Source of the DNA: Pseudomonas sp. R76
GTDB lineage: Bacteria; Pseudomonadota; Gammaproteobacteria; Pseudomonadales; Pseudomonadaceae
Length of the DNA stretch: 64,000 nucleotides
Assembly: GCF_009834565.1 (NCBI RefSeq)
Contig: NZ_CP019428.1
Location: forward strand, 2,418,001-2,482,000
Direction: 5' to 3'
Numbering within the stretch: position 1 is the first letter of the stretch; each line of letters starts with the position of its first letter. The notes below the pieces were generated by a model. The model saw nothing but the letters and a program-made list of their open reading frames with translations. It searched no databases and was not told the origin of the DNA. The position numbers and the translations under genes were made by a program. Of this stretch, positions 17,266 to 25,866 are shown in pieces.

Positions 17266-19090
17266 TCAAGGTTGCCAGGTGGTCTTTTCCCCGCTGAGCT
17301 TGCGGTCCAGGAAGGTCGCTGCGCTGATCAGGGCCAAATGGCTCAACGCCTGGGGCGTGTTGCCCAAGTGATGCGCCTGGTTGTCGAACTCTTCGGCGTA
17401 CAGCCCCAGCGGGTTGGCGTAGCGCAGCAGCTGTTCGAATTCCAGGTGGGCTTTCTCCACTTGGCCGGCGCGGGCCAGGCATTCGACGTACCAGAACGAA
17501 CAGGCGGCAAACGCGCCTTCGGTGCCTTGCAGGCCGTCGATCTGGCTGTCGTCGTTGCGGTAGCGGTAGACCATGCCGTCGCGTACCAGGCTTTTCTGGA
17601 TGGCTTCAAGGGTCGACAGCCAGCGCGGGTCGGTGGCCGCGACGAAGCGCACCAGCGGCATCAGCAGCATCGAGCCGTCCAGTGCGGTGCTGCCGATATG
17701 CTGCACAAAATGCCCACGCTCTTCATTCCAGAAGTTGCTCCAGATATCCGCATAGATCGCCTGGCGGGTCTGGTCCCAGCGGGCAAACGGGGCGGGCAGC
17801 GAGCGCTTGGAGGCCAGGCGGATTGCGCGGTCCAGCGCCACCCAGCACATCAGCCGTGAATGCAGGAAGTGATGTTGTTCCCCGCGCATTTCCCAGATGC
17901 CCACGTCCTTGGTGTTCCAGATTTCGCAAACCTGATCCGCCACTTCCACGGTGTGTTTCCAGCCTTCGTGGGAAATCGCTTCGCCGTACTTGTTGACCAG
18001 GTACACCGCGTCCATCAGCTCGCCGTAGATATCCAGCTGGATCTGATCAAACGCTTCATTGCCGATGCGCACCGGCTTGGCGCCGCCGTGGCCGCTGAAG
18101 TGGTCCAGCGTGGTTTCCGGCAGCTCCTGACGGCCGTCGATGCCATAGAGGATATTGATTTTGGTCGGTTGACCGCAGCAGTCGCTGACGCGGCCTTTGA
18201 GCCAGCGCATGTAGGCATTGGCTTCTTCGATAAAGCCCAGGCGCATGAACGCGTAGACGGTGAACGAGGCGTCGCGGATCCAGGTGTAGCGGTAGTCCCA
18301 GTTGCGCTCGCCGCCGGGGGTTTCCGGCAGGCCGAAGGTCGCGGCGGCGATAATTGCGCCGTGTTTGCGCGAGGTCAGCAGCTTCAACGCCAGGGCCGAG
18401 CGGTTGACCATTTCGCGCCAGCGCCCACGGTAATTCGATTGCGCGATCCAGCCGCGCCAGAACTTCAAGGTGTGCGCCAATGCCAGGTCAGTGCAGCCGT
18501 TGTTGACGCGCGGGTCGTCCTGGCCGCCGAGCACGAACTCCGCGCCTTCTTCCTGGGCGAGGGTGAAGCTGGCCACGGCGGCGTTGTCTTCGATCTGCAG
18601 CGCGTGGCTGCTGGCCAGGCGCATGCCGGGCAGGCTGTCGGCGGCGAAGTAGACGATGCCGTCATCAAGGCTGGCTTGGGTCGGAGTGCGCGCATAGTCG
18701 TGGCGCACGGCGCAGCGCAGGTGGATTTTCGCGCTGCCGCTGACCACACGCACGCGGCGAATCAGCAGCGGCAGGTCGTCGATTTCTTCACTGATGACCA
18801 GCAGGTCGGTGATTTCCACCACGGCCTCATCGCTCAGCCAGCGGGTTTGCAGCACGTTGGTGTCGGGCAGGTAGATTTGCTCGCGACGGGCGTTTTTCAG
18901 CTCGGGCGTCAGTTGGAAAACGCCGGCGTCGGGCGTGTCGAGCAGCGAGCAGAAGATCGACGGGCTGTCGAATTCCGGCCAGCAGAAAAAGTCGATGCTG
19001 CCGCGGTCATTCACCAGAGCCGCTGCGCATATCGCCAATAATGCCGTGGGCATCGATGGCGCTTTGGGGTTCATTCTTGAAATCAACCAT
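17266..19090 (-). CDS. GH15 family glucoamylase/trehalase-like enzyme with probable N-terminal frameshift
   Basis: About 600 residues of a glycoside hydrolase family 15 protein: GSIDFFCWPEFDSPSIFCSLLD at the start of the main frame, NWDYRYTWIRDASFTVYAF with the catalytic region, and LGLYAEEFD near the end. The normal N-terminus (…AIDAHGIIGDMRS) is encoded from ATG 19090 in a different frame, which then hits a stop. The reading switches near 19018-19026, consistent with loss of two bases (GC) in AGCGCGGCT. Without the shift, translation would need another start and would lose the GDMRS motif. It follows an SDR gene with an 8 bp overlap. Confidence 0.82.
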
Positions 19091-19883
19091 TGCCACGAAA
19101 CTCCGGATAAAGGCTCATGCCGCCATCAATAAACAGGGTGCTGCCGACCACGTAATCCGACGCGTCGCTGGCCAGCCATACCACCGCATTGGCTACGTCT
19201 TCGACGTCGCCGACCCGGCCGTAGGGAATCAACTTCAACAGCTCTTTTTCGGCGGCGCCTTCGGTGGCTGCACGGTTGATCGCCGTGCGAATCGCCCCCG
19301 GCGCAATGCCGTTGATGCGGATGCGTTGCTCGCTGACTTCCTGGGCGAGGGTGCGCATCAGCATCTCGACGCCGCCCTTGGAGGCCGCGTAGTTCACATG
19401 CCCGGCCCACGGAATGATCTGATGCACCGAGCTCATGTGGATGATTTTGCCGGCGGCGCGCGACACGCCCTCGCGCACGCCCTGGCGATTGAAAATCCGC
19501 ACGGCGGCACGCGCACACAGGAATTGGCCGGTGAGGTTGACGCCGATCACGGTGTTCCAGTCGTCGAGGGTCATGTCGACCAGGTTGGCGTCTTTTTGCA
19601 GGCCGGAATTGGCCACCAGAATGTCGAGGTGGCCGAAGGCGTCGAGGGTTTGGGCGAACAGGCGTTCTACGTCGGCTTCCCTGGACACATCGCCGCCGAT
19701 AGCAATCGCCCGACCGCCGTTGGCGTTGATCTGCGCGGCGAGGGCTTCGGCCGGCGCCGCCTGGGAGTTGTAATTGAGCACCACCGCCGCACCGGCTTCG
19801 GCCAGTGCCTTGGCGGCGCCTGCACCAATGCCGGAACTGGCGCCCGTGACCAGGGCCACTTGTTGCTGCAACGAAATCTGCAT
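19083..19883 (-). CDS. SDR family oxidoreductase, glucose 1-dehydrogenase-like
   Basis: A 266-residue classical short-chain dehydrogenase: cofactor motif TGASSGIGAGAA near residue 13, a NAG-like VANSGLQ, catalytic serine in HMSSVH, and YAASK with tyrosine and lysine. The C-terminal IDGGMSLYPEF fits glucose 1-dehydrogenase. It overlaps the GH15 gene by 8 bp, so sugar release from a glucan or trehalose followed by glucose oxidation is a plausible joint role (inference). Confidence 0.88.
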   Translation of the reverse strand: MQISLQQQVALVTGASSGIGAGAAKALAEAGAAVVLNYNSQAAPAEALAAQINANGGRAIAIGGDVSREADVERLFAQTLDAFGHLDILVANSGLQKDANLVDMTLDDWNTVIGVNLTGQFLCARAAVRIFNRQGVREGVSRAAGKIIHMSSVHQIIPWAGHVNYAASKGGVEMLMRTLAQEVSEQRIRINGIAPGAIRTAINRAATEGAAEKELLKLIPYGRVGDVEDVANAVVWLASDASDYVVGSTLFIDGGMSLYPEFRGNG

Positions 19884-19997
19884 CGCCCACCCACCGTTTT
19901 ATGAGAGTCCTTTCAGCTGACTGGCGGCGCGTGGCGGAAGTTCACCGGTTGTCTCAAATGCGACGATGGCTTTGAACGGCGGGTGATTGCCCCGCTT

Positions 19998-20016
19998 AAT
20001 AGGAAGCATTACTATT
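19998..20016. promoter_or_regulatory. Possible Fur-like operator upstream of fecI
   Basis: A 19 bp element with inverted ends AATAG and CTATT spaced by 9 bases, 29 bp before the fecI ATG. It matches the 19 bp Fur consensus at 10 positions by my count, which is weak. FecI genes are usually Fur-repressed, so position supports it more than sequence does. Confidence 0.33.
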
Positions 20017-20044
20017 CACGCCCCGCCTCCCCAGTGCTCACGCG

Positions 20045-20545
20045 ATGATCCCTCAGCCGCCCCGCAGAACAGGCTTTTTCGAGCATTACGAAGAGTTGAT
20101 CGGCACCTGGACCCGCCGCCTGAGAAACCGTCAGCAAGCTGAAGACCTGGCCCACGACACCTTCGTGCGGGTGCTTGAGTCGCGTTCGAGCGAGGTTGCG
20201 CAACCGCGCGCCTATCTGCATCAAACAGCGCGAAACATCGCCGTGGATGCCTACCGCCGTGAAGACCGGCGCGAGGCGCTGGGGCTGGACGCCTTTGATC
20301 ACAGTGCGCCCCACAGTGGCGACCCGGAGCATTTCATGCACGCGATCCAGTTGGCGGACTCCATCGAGCGGGCGTTGGCCGAGCTGCCGCTTAACTGTCG
20401 CAAGATATTTATCTGGCAGAAGATCGAGGGGCTGACCCAGCAGGAAATCGCCGTGCGCCTGGGCCTGTCTAAAAACATGGTGGAAAAGTATATGATCCGC
20501 ACCTTGCGGCATCTGCGTGACCGCCTGGATGCGATGGCCCCATGA
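20045..20545 (+). CDS. fecI: FecI-type ECF sigma factor
   Basis: A 166-residue ECF sigma factor of the iron-starvation group. The region 2 core is RLRNRQQAEDLAHDTFVRVLES…PRAYLHQTARNIAVDAYRR (residues ~25-75); region 4 is LAELPLNCRKIFIWQKIEGLTQQEIAVRLGLS (residues ~115-150). It directs RNA polymerase to the receptor gene when the surface signal arrives. It is followed without gap by its antisigma gene and then the receptor gene, the standard fecIRA order. Symbol given by arrangement and receptor type. Confidence 0.9.
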   Translation: MIPQPPRRTGFFEHYEELIGTWTRRLRNRQQAEDLAHDTFVRVLESRSSEVAQPRAYLHQTARNIAVDAYRREDRREALGLDAFDHSAPHSGDPEHFMHAIQLADSIERALAELPLNCRKIFIWQKIEGLTQQEIAVRLGLSKNMVEKYMIRTLRHLRDRLDAMAP

Positions 20546-21525
20546 CCCGCTTTGATGAAACAGGATCTTCCATGATGGATAGCCGTGCTCGCGACGAAGC
20601 CGCGCATTGGTTTGTACGCCTGCAAGACGCCGAGTTGAGCATCGAAGAGCGCCAGCGCTTCGACGCGTGGCGGGCAGAACGGCCTGAGCACCAATATGAA
20701 TTCGACGTGTTGCAAGGTTTGTGGAGTGCCACTGATCTGCTGCCCAAGGCCCGATTGCAAGCCTTGTGCGATGCGCCGGTCGAGCGCCCCAAACGCCGGG
20801 CCATTGTGCGTTACGCCGTCGCCGCCAGTGTGGTGATGGTCGCCTTGGGGCTGGGTTTGTTCAGCGGGCTTGAACACCCAAAACCCTACAGCGCCGAGTT
20901 CAGCACGCGCCTGGGTGAGCATCGCCAGGTGGCCTTGCCCGACGGTTCGGTGATGGACCTGAACAGCCGCAGCGTGGTCGCGGTGCACTATGAAAAGGGC
21001 CGGCGTGGCGTAGAAATCAAACAGGGCGAAGCGATGTTCAGCGTCGAGCACGACACCAGTCGGCCATTTGTCGTCGCCGCCGGGGCAGGGCAGGTGACGG
21101 TCACTGGCACGCGCTTTGACGTGCGTCGCGATGATGACCAGACCCGCGTGGTAGTCGAAGCTGGCACGGTCAAGGTGCAGGGGCGCGCGTCCGATCAGAT
21201 CGTCACGCTGACAGCGGGCCGGGGTACGCAAGTCGATGCCCTGGGGCACGTCGCTGCCGCATACGCGGTGAACACGGATGAATTGACGGCCTGGCGCAGC
21301 GGCAAGCTGGTGTTCAACAACGCCAGCCTTGGTGAAGTGGCGCGGGAAGTGTCGCGCTACCGCGAGCAACCGTTGCGGGTCAGTACCGCTGCGGTGAGCA
21401 ACCTGCGCGTGACCAGCGTGTTCAAATCCACCGACACCGATGCCTTGCTCAAAGCCTTGCCGCATATCCTGCCGGTGGCCTTGCGCACCTTGCCGGACGG
21501 CAGCCAGGAAATTATTTCGCGCTGA
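20542..21525 (+). CDS. fecR: FecR-type anti-sigma regulator
   Basis: A 327-residue inner-membrane signal transducer. The N-terminal DUF4880-like cytoplasmic domain is ARDEAAHWFVRLQDAELSIEERQRFDAW, a single membrane helix sits near residues 93-112 (YAVAASVVMVALGLGLFSGL), and a periplasmic FecR domain follows (TRLGEHRQVALPDGSVMDLNS). It passes the signal from the receptor to the sigma factor. The ATG at 20542 overlaps the sigma stop (ATGA); a start at 20572 (MMDSRARD) with AGGA upstream is an equally good choice. Confidence 0.9.
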   Translation: MTRFDETGSSMMDSRARDEAAHWFVRLQDAELSIEERQRFDAWRAERPEHQYEFDVLQGLWSATDLLPKARLQALCDAPVERPKRRAIVRYAVAASVVMVALGLGLFSGLEHPKPYSAEFSTRLGEHRQVALPDGSVMDLNSRSVVAVHYEKGRRGVEIKQGEAMFSVEHDTSRPFVVAAGAGQVTVTGTRFDVRRDDDQTRVVVEAGTVKVQGRASDQIVTLTAGRGTQVDALGHVAAAYAVNTDELTAWRSGKLVFNNASLGEVAREVSRYREQPLRVSTAAVSNLRVTSVFKSTDTDALLKALPHILPVALRTLPDGSQEIISR

Positions 21526-21622
21526 GATTCAGGTTTTTTTCGAGTTCTTCGTCTTCTCCTGCAACTGCAACTAGTTTGCATTAACAGCCGCACACTCTTG
21601 CGATCACAGGATTAGGCTCGAC

Positions 21623-24028
21623 GTGAAAAAACTTACCGTCTCCAACAATAAAATTTCCCGCTGGGCACCCTTGGCCCTGGCGCTTGCTGTCAGTGCCGCT
21701 GTGCCTGCTGCCTATGCTGACGACGGTATCCATATCCGCGCCCAGCCGTTGGGCGCGGCACTGAGCCAATTGGGCCAGCAGACGTCGCTGCAAGTGTTTT
21801 TCAGCCCGGACATGGTCGCAGGCAAACAAGCGCCCGCCGTCGACGGCAACCTGTCGCCCGAACAAGCCCTACGCCAGCTGTTGCAAGGCAGCGGCCTGGA
21901 TTATCAGATCGATGCGGGCTCGGTCACCCTGCGCCCGCTGAGCAGTGGCACTGGGGAGGCCGGCTCGCCGCTGGAGCTGGGCGTTACCGACGTCAAAGTG
22001 GTCGGCGACTGGTTGGGCGATGCGAACGCCGCCGTGGTGCAAAACCACCCCGGTGCACGCACGGTGGTGCGTCGTGAAGCCATGGTGGAGCAGGGCGCGA
22101 TGAACGTCGGCGACGTGCTGCGCCGTGTCCCTGGCGTGCAGGTGCAGGAGTCCAACGGCACCGGTGGCAGTGATATTTCCCTCAACGTGGGCGTGCGCGG
22201 CCTGACATCGCGTCTGTCGCCACGCTCCACGGTGCTGATCGACGGCGTACCGGCGGCGTTCGCCCCGTATGGCCAGCCCCAACTGTCGATGGCACCGATT
22301 TCCGCCGGCAACCTGGACAGCATCGACGTGGTGCGTGGCGCCGGTTCCGTGCGTTATGGGCCACAGAACGTTGGCGGCGTGATCAACTTCGTGACCCGCG
22401 CCATTCCGGAGAAATTCTCCGGTGAAGTCGGCACGACCTTGCAGACGGCTGAACACGGTGGCTGGAAACACGTCGACAACGCCTTTATAGGCGGCACCGC
22501 CGACAACGGCATTGGCGTCGCGTTGCTCTATACCGGCGTGAACGGCAACGGCTACCGCGAAAGCAACAATTCCAACGACATCGACGACGTGATCCTCAAG
22601 ACTCACTGGGCGCCGACCGATCAAGACGATTTCACCCTTAATTTCCACTACTACGACGCCAGCGCCGACATGCCCGGCGGTTTGACGCAGAAGCAATTCG
22701 ACGCCAACCCGTACCAATCGATACGCGACTACGACAACTTCAGTGGCCGCCGCAAGGACGTGTCGTTCAAGTACATCCGCCAGATCGATGACCGTACCCA
22801 GGCGGAAGTGCTGACCTATTACACCGACAGCTTCCGGGGCAGCAACATCGCCAACCGCGACCTGAAGACCCTCGTCTCCTACCCGCGCACCTATTATACC
22901 TTTGGCATCGAACCGCGGGTGTCCCATGTGTTCGATGTGGGCCCCAGCACCCAGGAAGTCAGCCTCGGTTATCGCTACCTCAAGGAAGGCATGCATGAGC
23001 AGGCCAGCAGCCTGAACCTGGTCAACAACGTGCCGACGCCGGGCGGGCAGAATGACGGGCACGTCTACCAGGACCGCACCGGCGGCACCGTGGCCAATGC
23101 TTACTATATCGATAACAAAATCGATATCGGCAAATGGACCGTCACGCCGGGTATTCGCTACGAAAATATCGAAACCCATTGGCATGATCGCCCGGTGGTC
23201 GCCTTGAATGGCGTACGCACCGTGGAAAAGAACCGCAAGATCCAAAGCAACGAGCCGTTGCCGGCGTTGAGCGTGATGTACCACATTTCCGACGCCTGGA
23301 AGCTGTTCGCCAACTACGAGACCTCGTTCGGCAGCCTGCAGTATGCGCAGATCGGGCAGGGCGGCCGGGTCAATCAGACGGCCAATGGCCTGAACCCGGA
23401 AAAAGCCAAGACCTACGAGATCGGTACGCGCTACAACGACAGCGTCTGGGGCGGCGAAGTGACGGTGTTCTACATCGACTTCTCGGATGAGTTGCAATAT
23501 GTGAGTAACGATGTGGGCTGGACCAACCTGGGCGCGACCAAGCACCAGGGCATCGAAACCTCGGCTCATTATGATCTGTCGAACCTCGACCCACGCCTGG
23601 ACGGCCTGACCGCCAGTGCCGGTTTCACCTACACCAAGGCCACCTCAGAAGGCGATGTGCCGTTCAAGGGCCGCGACCTGCCGCTGTACTCCCGTGAGGT
23701 GGCGACGGCGGGCCTGCGTTACGACATCAACCACTGGACCCATAACCTGGACGTCTATGCCCAATCCGGCCAACGTGCGCCAGGCACTGGCACCACCTAC
23801 ATCACCCAAGGCTCTGCCGACGGCCAGTACGGCGATATCCCCGGTTATGTCTCGGTCAACGTGCGCAGCGGCTATGACTTCGGTGCGCAACTGTCGAACC
23901 TGAAGTTGGGCGTGGGAGTGAAAAACGTCTTCGACCAGCAGCACTACACGCGCTCCAGCGACAACAATGCCGGGTTGTACCTGGGTGAGCCCCGTACGTT
24001 CTTCGTACAGGCGAGCGTCGGGTTCTGA
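21623..24028 (+). CDS. fecA: FecA-like TonB-dependent ferric dicitrate receptor
   Basis: An 801-residue outer-membrane receptor. The GTG-started signal peptide ends near AAYA-DDG (residue ~34). The N-terminal signalling STN domain (residues ~35-105) talks to FecR. The plug holds RVPGVQVQES and YGQPQLSMAPISAGNLDSID, close to E. coli FecA. The barrel includes GGTADNGIGVALLYTG and ADMPGGLTQ and ends in GF with a terminal phenylalanine. It should import ferric citrate with TonB energy; a related siderophore cannot be excluded. Confidence 0.92.
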   Translation: MKKLTVSNNKISRWAPLALALAVSAAVPAAYADDGIHIRAQPLGAALSQLGQQTSLQVFFSPDMVAGKQAPAVDGNLSPEQALRQLLQGSGLDYQIDAGSVTLRPLSSGTGEAGSPLELGVTDVKVVGDWLGDANAAVVQNHPGARTVVRREAMVEQGAMNVGDVLRRVPGVQVQESNGTGGSDISLNVGVRGLTSRLSPRSTVLIDGVPAAFAPYGQPQLSMAPISAGNLDSIDVVRGAGSVRYGPQNVGGVINFVTRAIPEKFSGEVGTTLQTAEHGGWKHVDNAFIGGTADNGIGVALLYTGVNGNGYRESNNSNDIDDVILKTHWAPTDQDDFTLNFHYYDASADMPGGLTQKQFDANPYQSIRDYDNFSGRRKDVSFKYIRQIDDRTQAEVLTYYTDSFRGSNIANRDLKTLVSYPRTYYTFGIEPRVSHVFDVGPSTQEVSLGYRYLKEGMHEQASSLNLVNNVPTPGGQNDGHVYQDRTGGTVANAYYIDNKIDIGKWTVTPGIRYENIETHWHDRPVVALNGVRTVEKNRKIQSNEPLPALSVMYHISDAWKLFANYETSFGSLQYAQIGQGGRVNQTANGLNPEKAKTYEIGTRYNDSVWGGEVTVFYIDFSDELQYVSNDVGWTNLGATKHQGIETSAHYDLSNLDPRLDGLTASAGFTYTKATSEGDVPFKGRDLPLYSREVATAGLRYDINHWTHNLDVYAQSGQRAPGTGTTYITQGSADGQYGDIPGYVSVNVRSGYDFGAQLSNLKLGVGVKNVFDQQHYTRSSDNNAGLYLGEPRTFFVQASVGF

Positions 24029-24046
24029 CCGGTCGTTGATACGAAC

Positions 24047-24076
24047 AATCGCAGCCCAAGGGCTGCGATTTTTTTT
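24047..24076 (+). terminator. Rho-independent terminator after fecA
   Basis: Perfect 11 bp stem AATCGCAGCCC / GGGCTGCGATT around AA, followed by a run of T. It lies 19 bp after the fecA stop and separates the fec operon from the hrp-box promoter that follows. Confidence 0.9.
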
Positions 24077-24118
24077 GCCTGTTTCCTACACACCTTCAAG
24101 CTACTTTCTGCTTGATCA

Positions 24119-24147
24119 GGAACCTATTCCGACGGAAACGCCACACA
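24119..24147 (+). promoter_or_regulatory. hrp box 1 (HrpL-type ECF promoter)
   Basis: GGAACC, 16 bases, CCACACA. This is an exact match to the HrpL promoter consensus GGAACC-N15/16-CCACNNA. It lies 77 bp before the ATG at 24224 on the same strand, a normal distance. It is the first of three such boxes, each in front of one gene. Confidence 0.88.
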
Positions 24148-24223
24148 GGGGCAGACCTGGTCGACTTCGATGTCAGCGTGGAGCGACAGGTTGATAATCG
24201 CACCCCTTGCCCTGGAGGCACTT

Positions 24224-25198
24224 ATGTCGGTATCGGCTACCACTCCATCTGTATCTGTTTCATCCAGCGCGGACACCCCGCAGGTTGATTCAAAGTCCCA
24301 CGCCAAGGTCAATGTTACGGCGTCGACTGCGCCGTCCTACCACAGCCACAACGCTGGAGGCGTCAATTTCAATGCATCGCATAGCCAGCATGGGCCGGTG
24401 TTTGGTCAGCCACAGCAGGCAGCGAGTCATCACAGCCACTTCAATAGTCGCCCGGCCCAGAATCCAGATTTCTCTGCAATGATGCAGCAAGGCTCACATC
24501 AGAGCTCATACCACGCCTCACACCACGCCTCACCCCAGGGCGGCACGCAGCAGCACCAGCAATGGGCAAACCCTTGGTTGGGCAGGCCCAAGCCACCGAC
24601 TAACGCTCATGGCCCCTACCCGATCACGCTGGATAAACCAGACCCTATCTACTCGAAGAGAAGCGACGATCAACTGTTGACCGGTATTCTAAGAGACGCC
24701 AGGGCGTTTGGAACGCCGTGTAACCCTTCGACTTTCAGCAGGAGCGCTATTGAAGAAATGGCGCAAAAAGAATTGGGTCGCGACCCTGCAATGAATCGAG
24801 CAATTCGCAGCGCCAAGGAGGCTATGAGGCGTCCCGAGACGATGGATGCCTGGTTCCGGCAGGGTGATCCGGCCTCAATCAGCGATCTCAGGGCGTTCAG
24901 CCAAAACCCCAACCCCTTGAAATACCTCACTGATAAGCAAGCAGTTCAGGAGCTGATCAGCCATTTCGATCAATTAGCAGGGGGCTTCGGTAAAAGCGAA
25001 ATCAATCTTAAAGACCTCAAATATCTGGCCGGTCTAAAACGGACGGGCGACACTTCAATCGACCACCTACGTAACGTGAGTGACAGGACCGTCAATAGTC
25101 CCCGTTTGACGGGCATATTGGATGAACTCTTGAGTGACTCCGGGGACAACAAATTCAGCCAGGCGGGGCTCGTGTTGGCTTCTTACTTGATCGCATAA
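24224..25198 (+). CDS. Putative type III secreted protein, His/Ser-rich N-terminus
   Basis: A 324-residue protein with GGAGG six bases before its ATG. The first residues (MSVSATTPSVSVSSS) are serine-rich, have no acidic residue in the first 12 and an aliphatic at position 3, as in P. syringae effectors. Residues ~35-115 are a His/Ser/Gln/Asn-rich disordered stretch. The C-terminal ~190 residues are helical and align without gaps over one segment with the protein encoded at 25867 (…KELGRDPAMNRA… against …QPLRGDNVRDRV…). It has an hrp box upstream. HrpF/NolX/HrpK-type secreted proteins are the nearest idea I have; function unknown. Confidence 0.8.
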   Translation: MSVSATTPSVSVSSSADTPQVDSKSHAKVNVTASTAPSYHSHNAGGVNFNASHSQHGPVFGQPQQAASHHSHFNSRPAQNPDFSAMMQQGSHQSSYHASHHASPQGGTQQHQQWANPWLGRPKPPTNAHGPYPITLDKPDPIYSKRSDDQLLTGILRDARAFGTPCNPSTFSRSAIEEMAQKELGRDPAMNRAIRSAKEAMRRPETMDAWFRQGDPASISDLRAFSQNPNPLKYLTDKQAVQELISHFDQLAGGFGKSEINLKDLKYLAGLKRTGDTSIDHLRNVSDRTVNSPRLTGILDELLSDSGDNKFSQAGLVLASYLIA

Positions 25199-25210
25199 CC
25201 CATAGCAATA

Positions 25211-25237
25211 AGGCGCTGCGAACGCTTGGCAGCGCCT
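25211..25237 (+). terminator. Hairpin after the first effector-like gene
   Basis: A 9 bp perfect stem AGGCGCTGC / GCAGCGCCT with a 9-base loop, 12 bp after the stop. There is no long T run after it, so termination is uncertain. Confidence 0.45.
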
Positions 25238-25256
25238 CGTGCTTCAAATTGTGCAA

Positions 25257-25284
25257 GGAACTATTTCCACACACTCGCCACTCA
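25257..25284 (+). promoter_or_regulatory. hrp box 2 (HrpL-type ECF promoter)
   Basis: GGAACT, 15 bases, CCACTCA: a full match to the hrp box with the allowed T at position 6 and N15 spacing. It lies 67 bp before the ATG at 25352. Confidence 0.8.
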
Positions 25285-25351
25285 GGGCATACCTATCCAG
25301 CGGCTTTATCGGAGCCGGTCGCCTTTTCAGATACTGAATCAGGGCCAAGAC

Positions 25352-25681
25352 ATGACCTCAACTTCGTTTCAATCCTGCCAAACCGTCGGCTGTGAGGCTT
25401 TTCCCAGCGGCCCTGACGTTGATCGCTCAACATCCCTGGAAAGGGACGCGGCGTCGAATGACGTCCTCCATGCCGCCTTGTCGAACGGATACGCCGCAGA
25501 AACCCAGCGAATGAAAGCCTATGCCGGCCAGCGTAAGTTCCGGGCACCGGTGGCCGCTGATTTCGCCCGCGGCATGGTTGCCCCAGGTCATGCCGGCGAC
25601 CCGGATACCCAGGCGTCCAGGCACTCCAATAGCGTGTGGGCCGCATTGATCAATGGCCTTACCGCTTGGTGGCGTGGGTAA
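25352..25681 (+). CDS. Small protein under an hrp box, candidate type III secreted protein
   Basis: A 109-residue protein starting MTSTSFQSCQTVGC, with Ser/Thr-rich first 12 residues lacking acidic side chains. It ends with a tryptophan-containing helix (SVWAALINGLTAWWRG). No family recognised. It stands between the two paralogous hrp-box genes and has its own hrp box and an AGGGCCAAG upstream. It could be a small effector, or less likely a chaperone: the composition is basic and not the acidic type usual for type III chaperones. Confidence 0.65.
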   Translation: MTSTSFQSCQTVGCEAFPSGPDVDRSTSLERDAASNDVLHAALSNGYAAETQRMKAYAGQRKFRAPVAADFARGMVAPGHAGDPDTQASRHSNSVWAALINGLTAWWRG

Positions 25682-25741
25682 ACGCCTGCCTGATGCACCC
25701 GCTCACTTTTACATGCTGTCATGGGTATCCAGCGGTTGCCC

Positions 25742-25769
25742 GGAACTATTGAGTTCAGCTGACCACATA
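25742..25769 (+). promoter_or_regulatory. hrp box 3 (HrpL-type ECF promoter)
   Basis: GGAACT, 15 bases, CCACATA: matches the hrp box consensus. It lies 97 bp before the ATG at 25867, after the stop of the small gene at 25681. Confidence 0.8.
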
Positions 25770-25866
25770 TCGGTTGCTTGCTACCCGGGAATCGACTCGA
25801 AGATCCAAAGCGCCTGTGTGGTGGCTTTCAGGCAAGCATAGATCTGGAAAAGGTGGGAACTAACAC

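Noticed and set aside
21869..23569. 566-codon minus-strand frame
   Set aside because: Antisense shadow of fecA; composition typical of the third-position GC effect.
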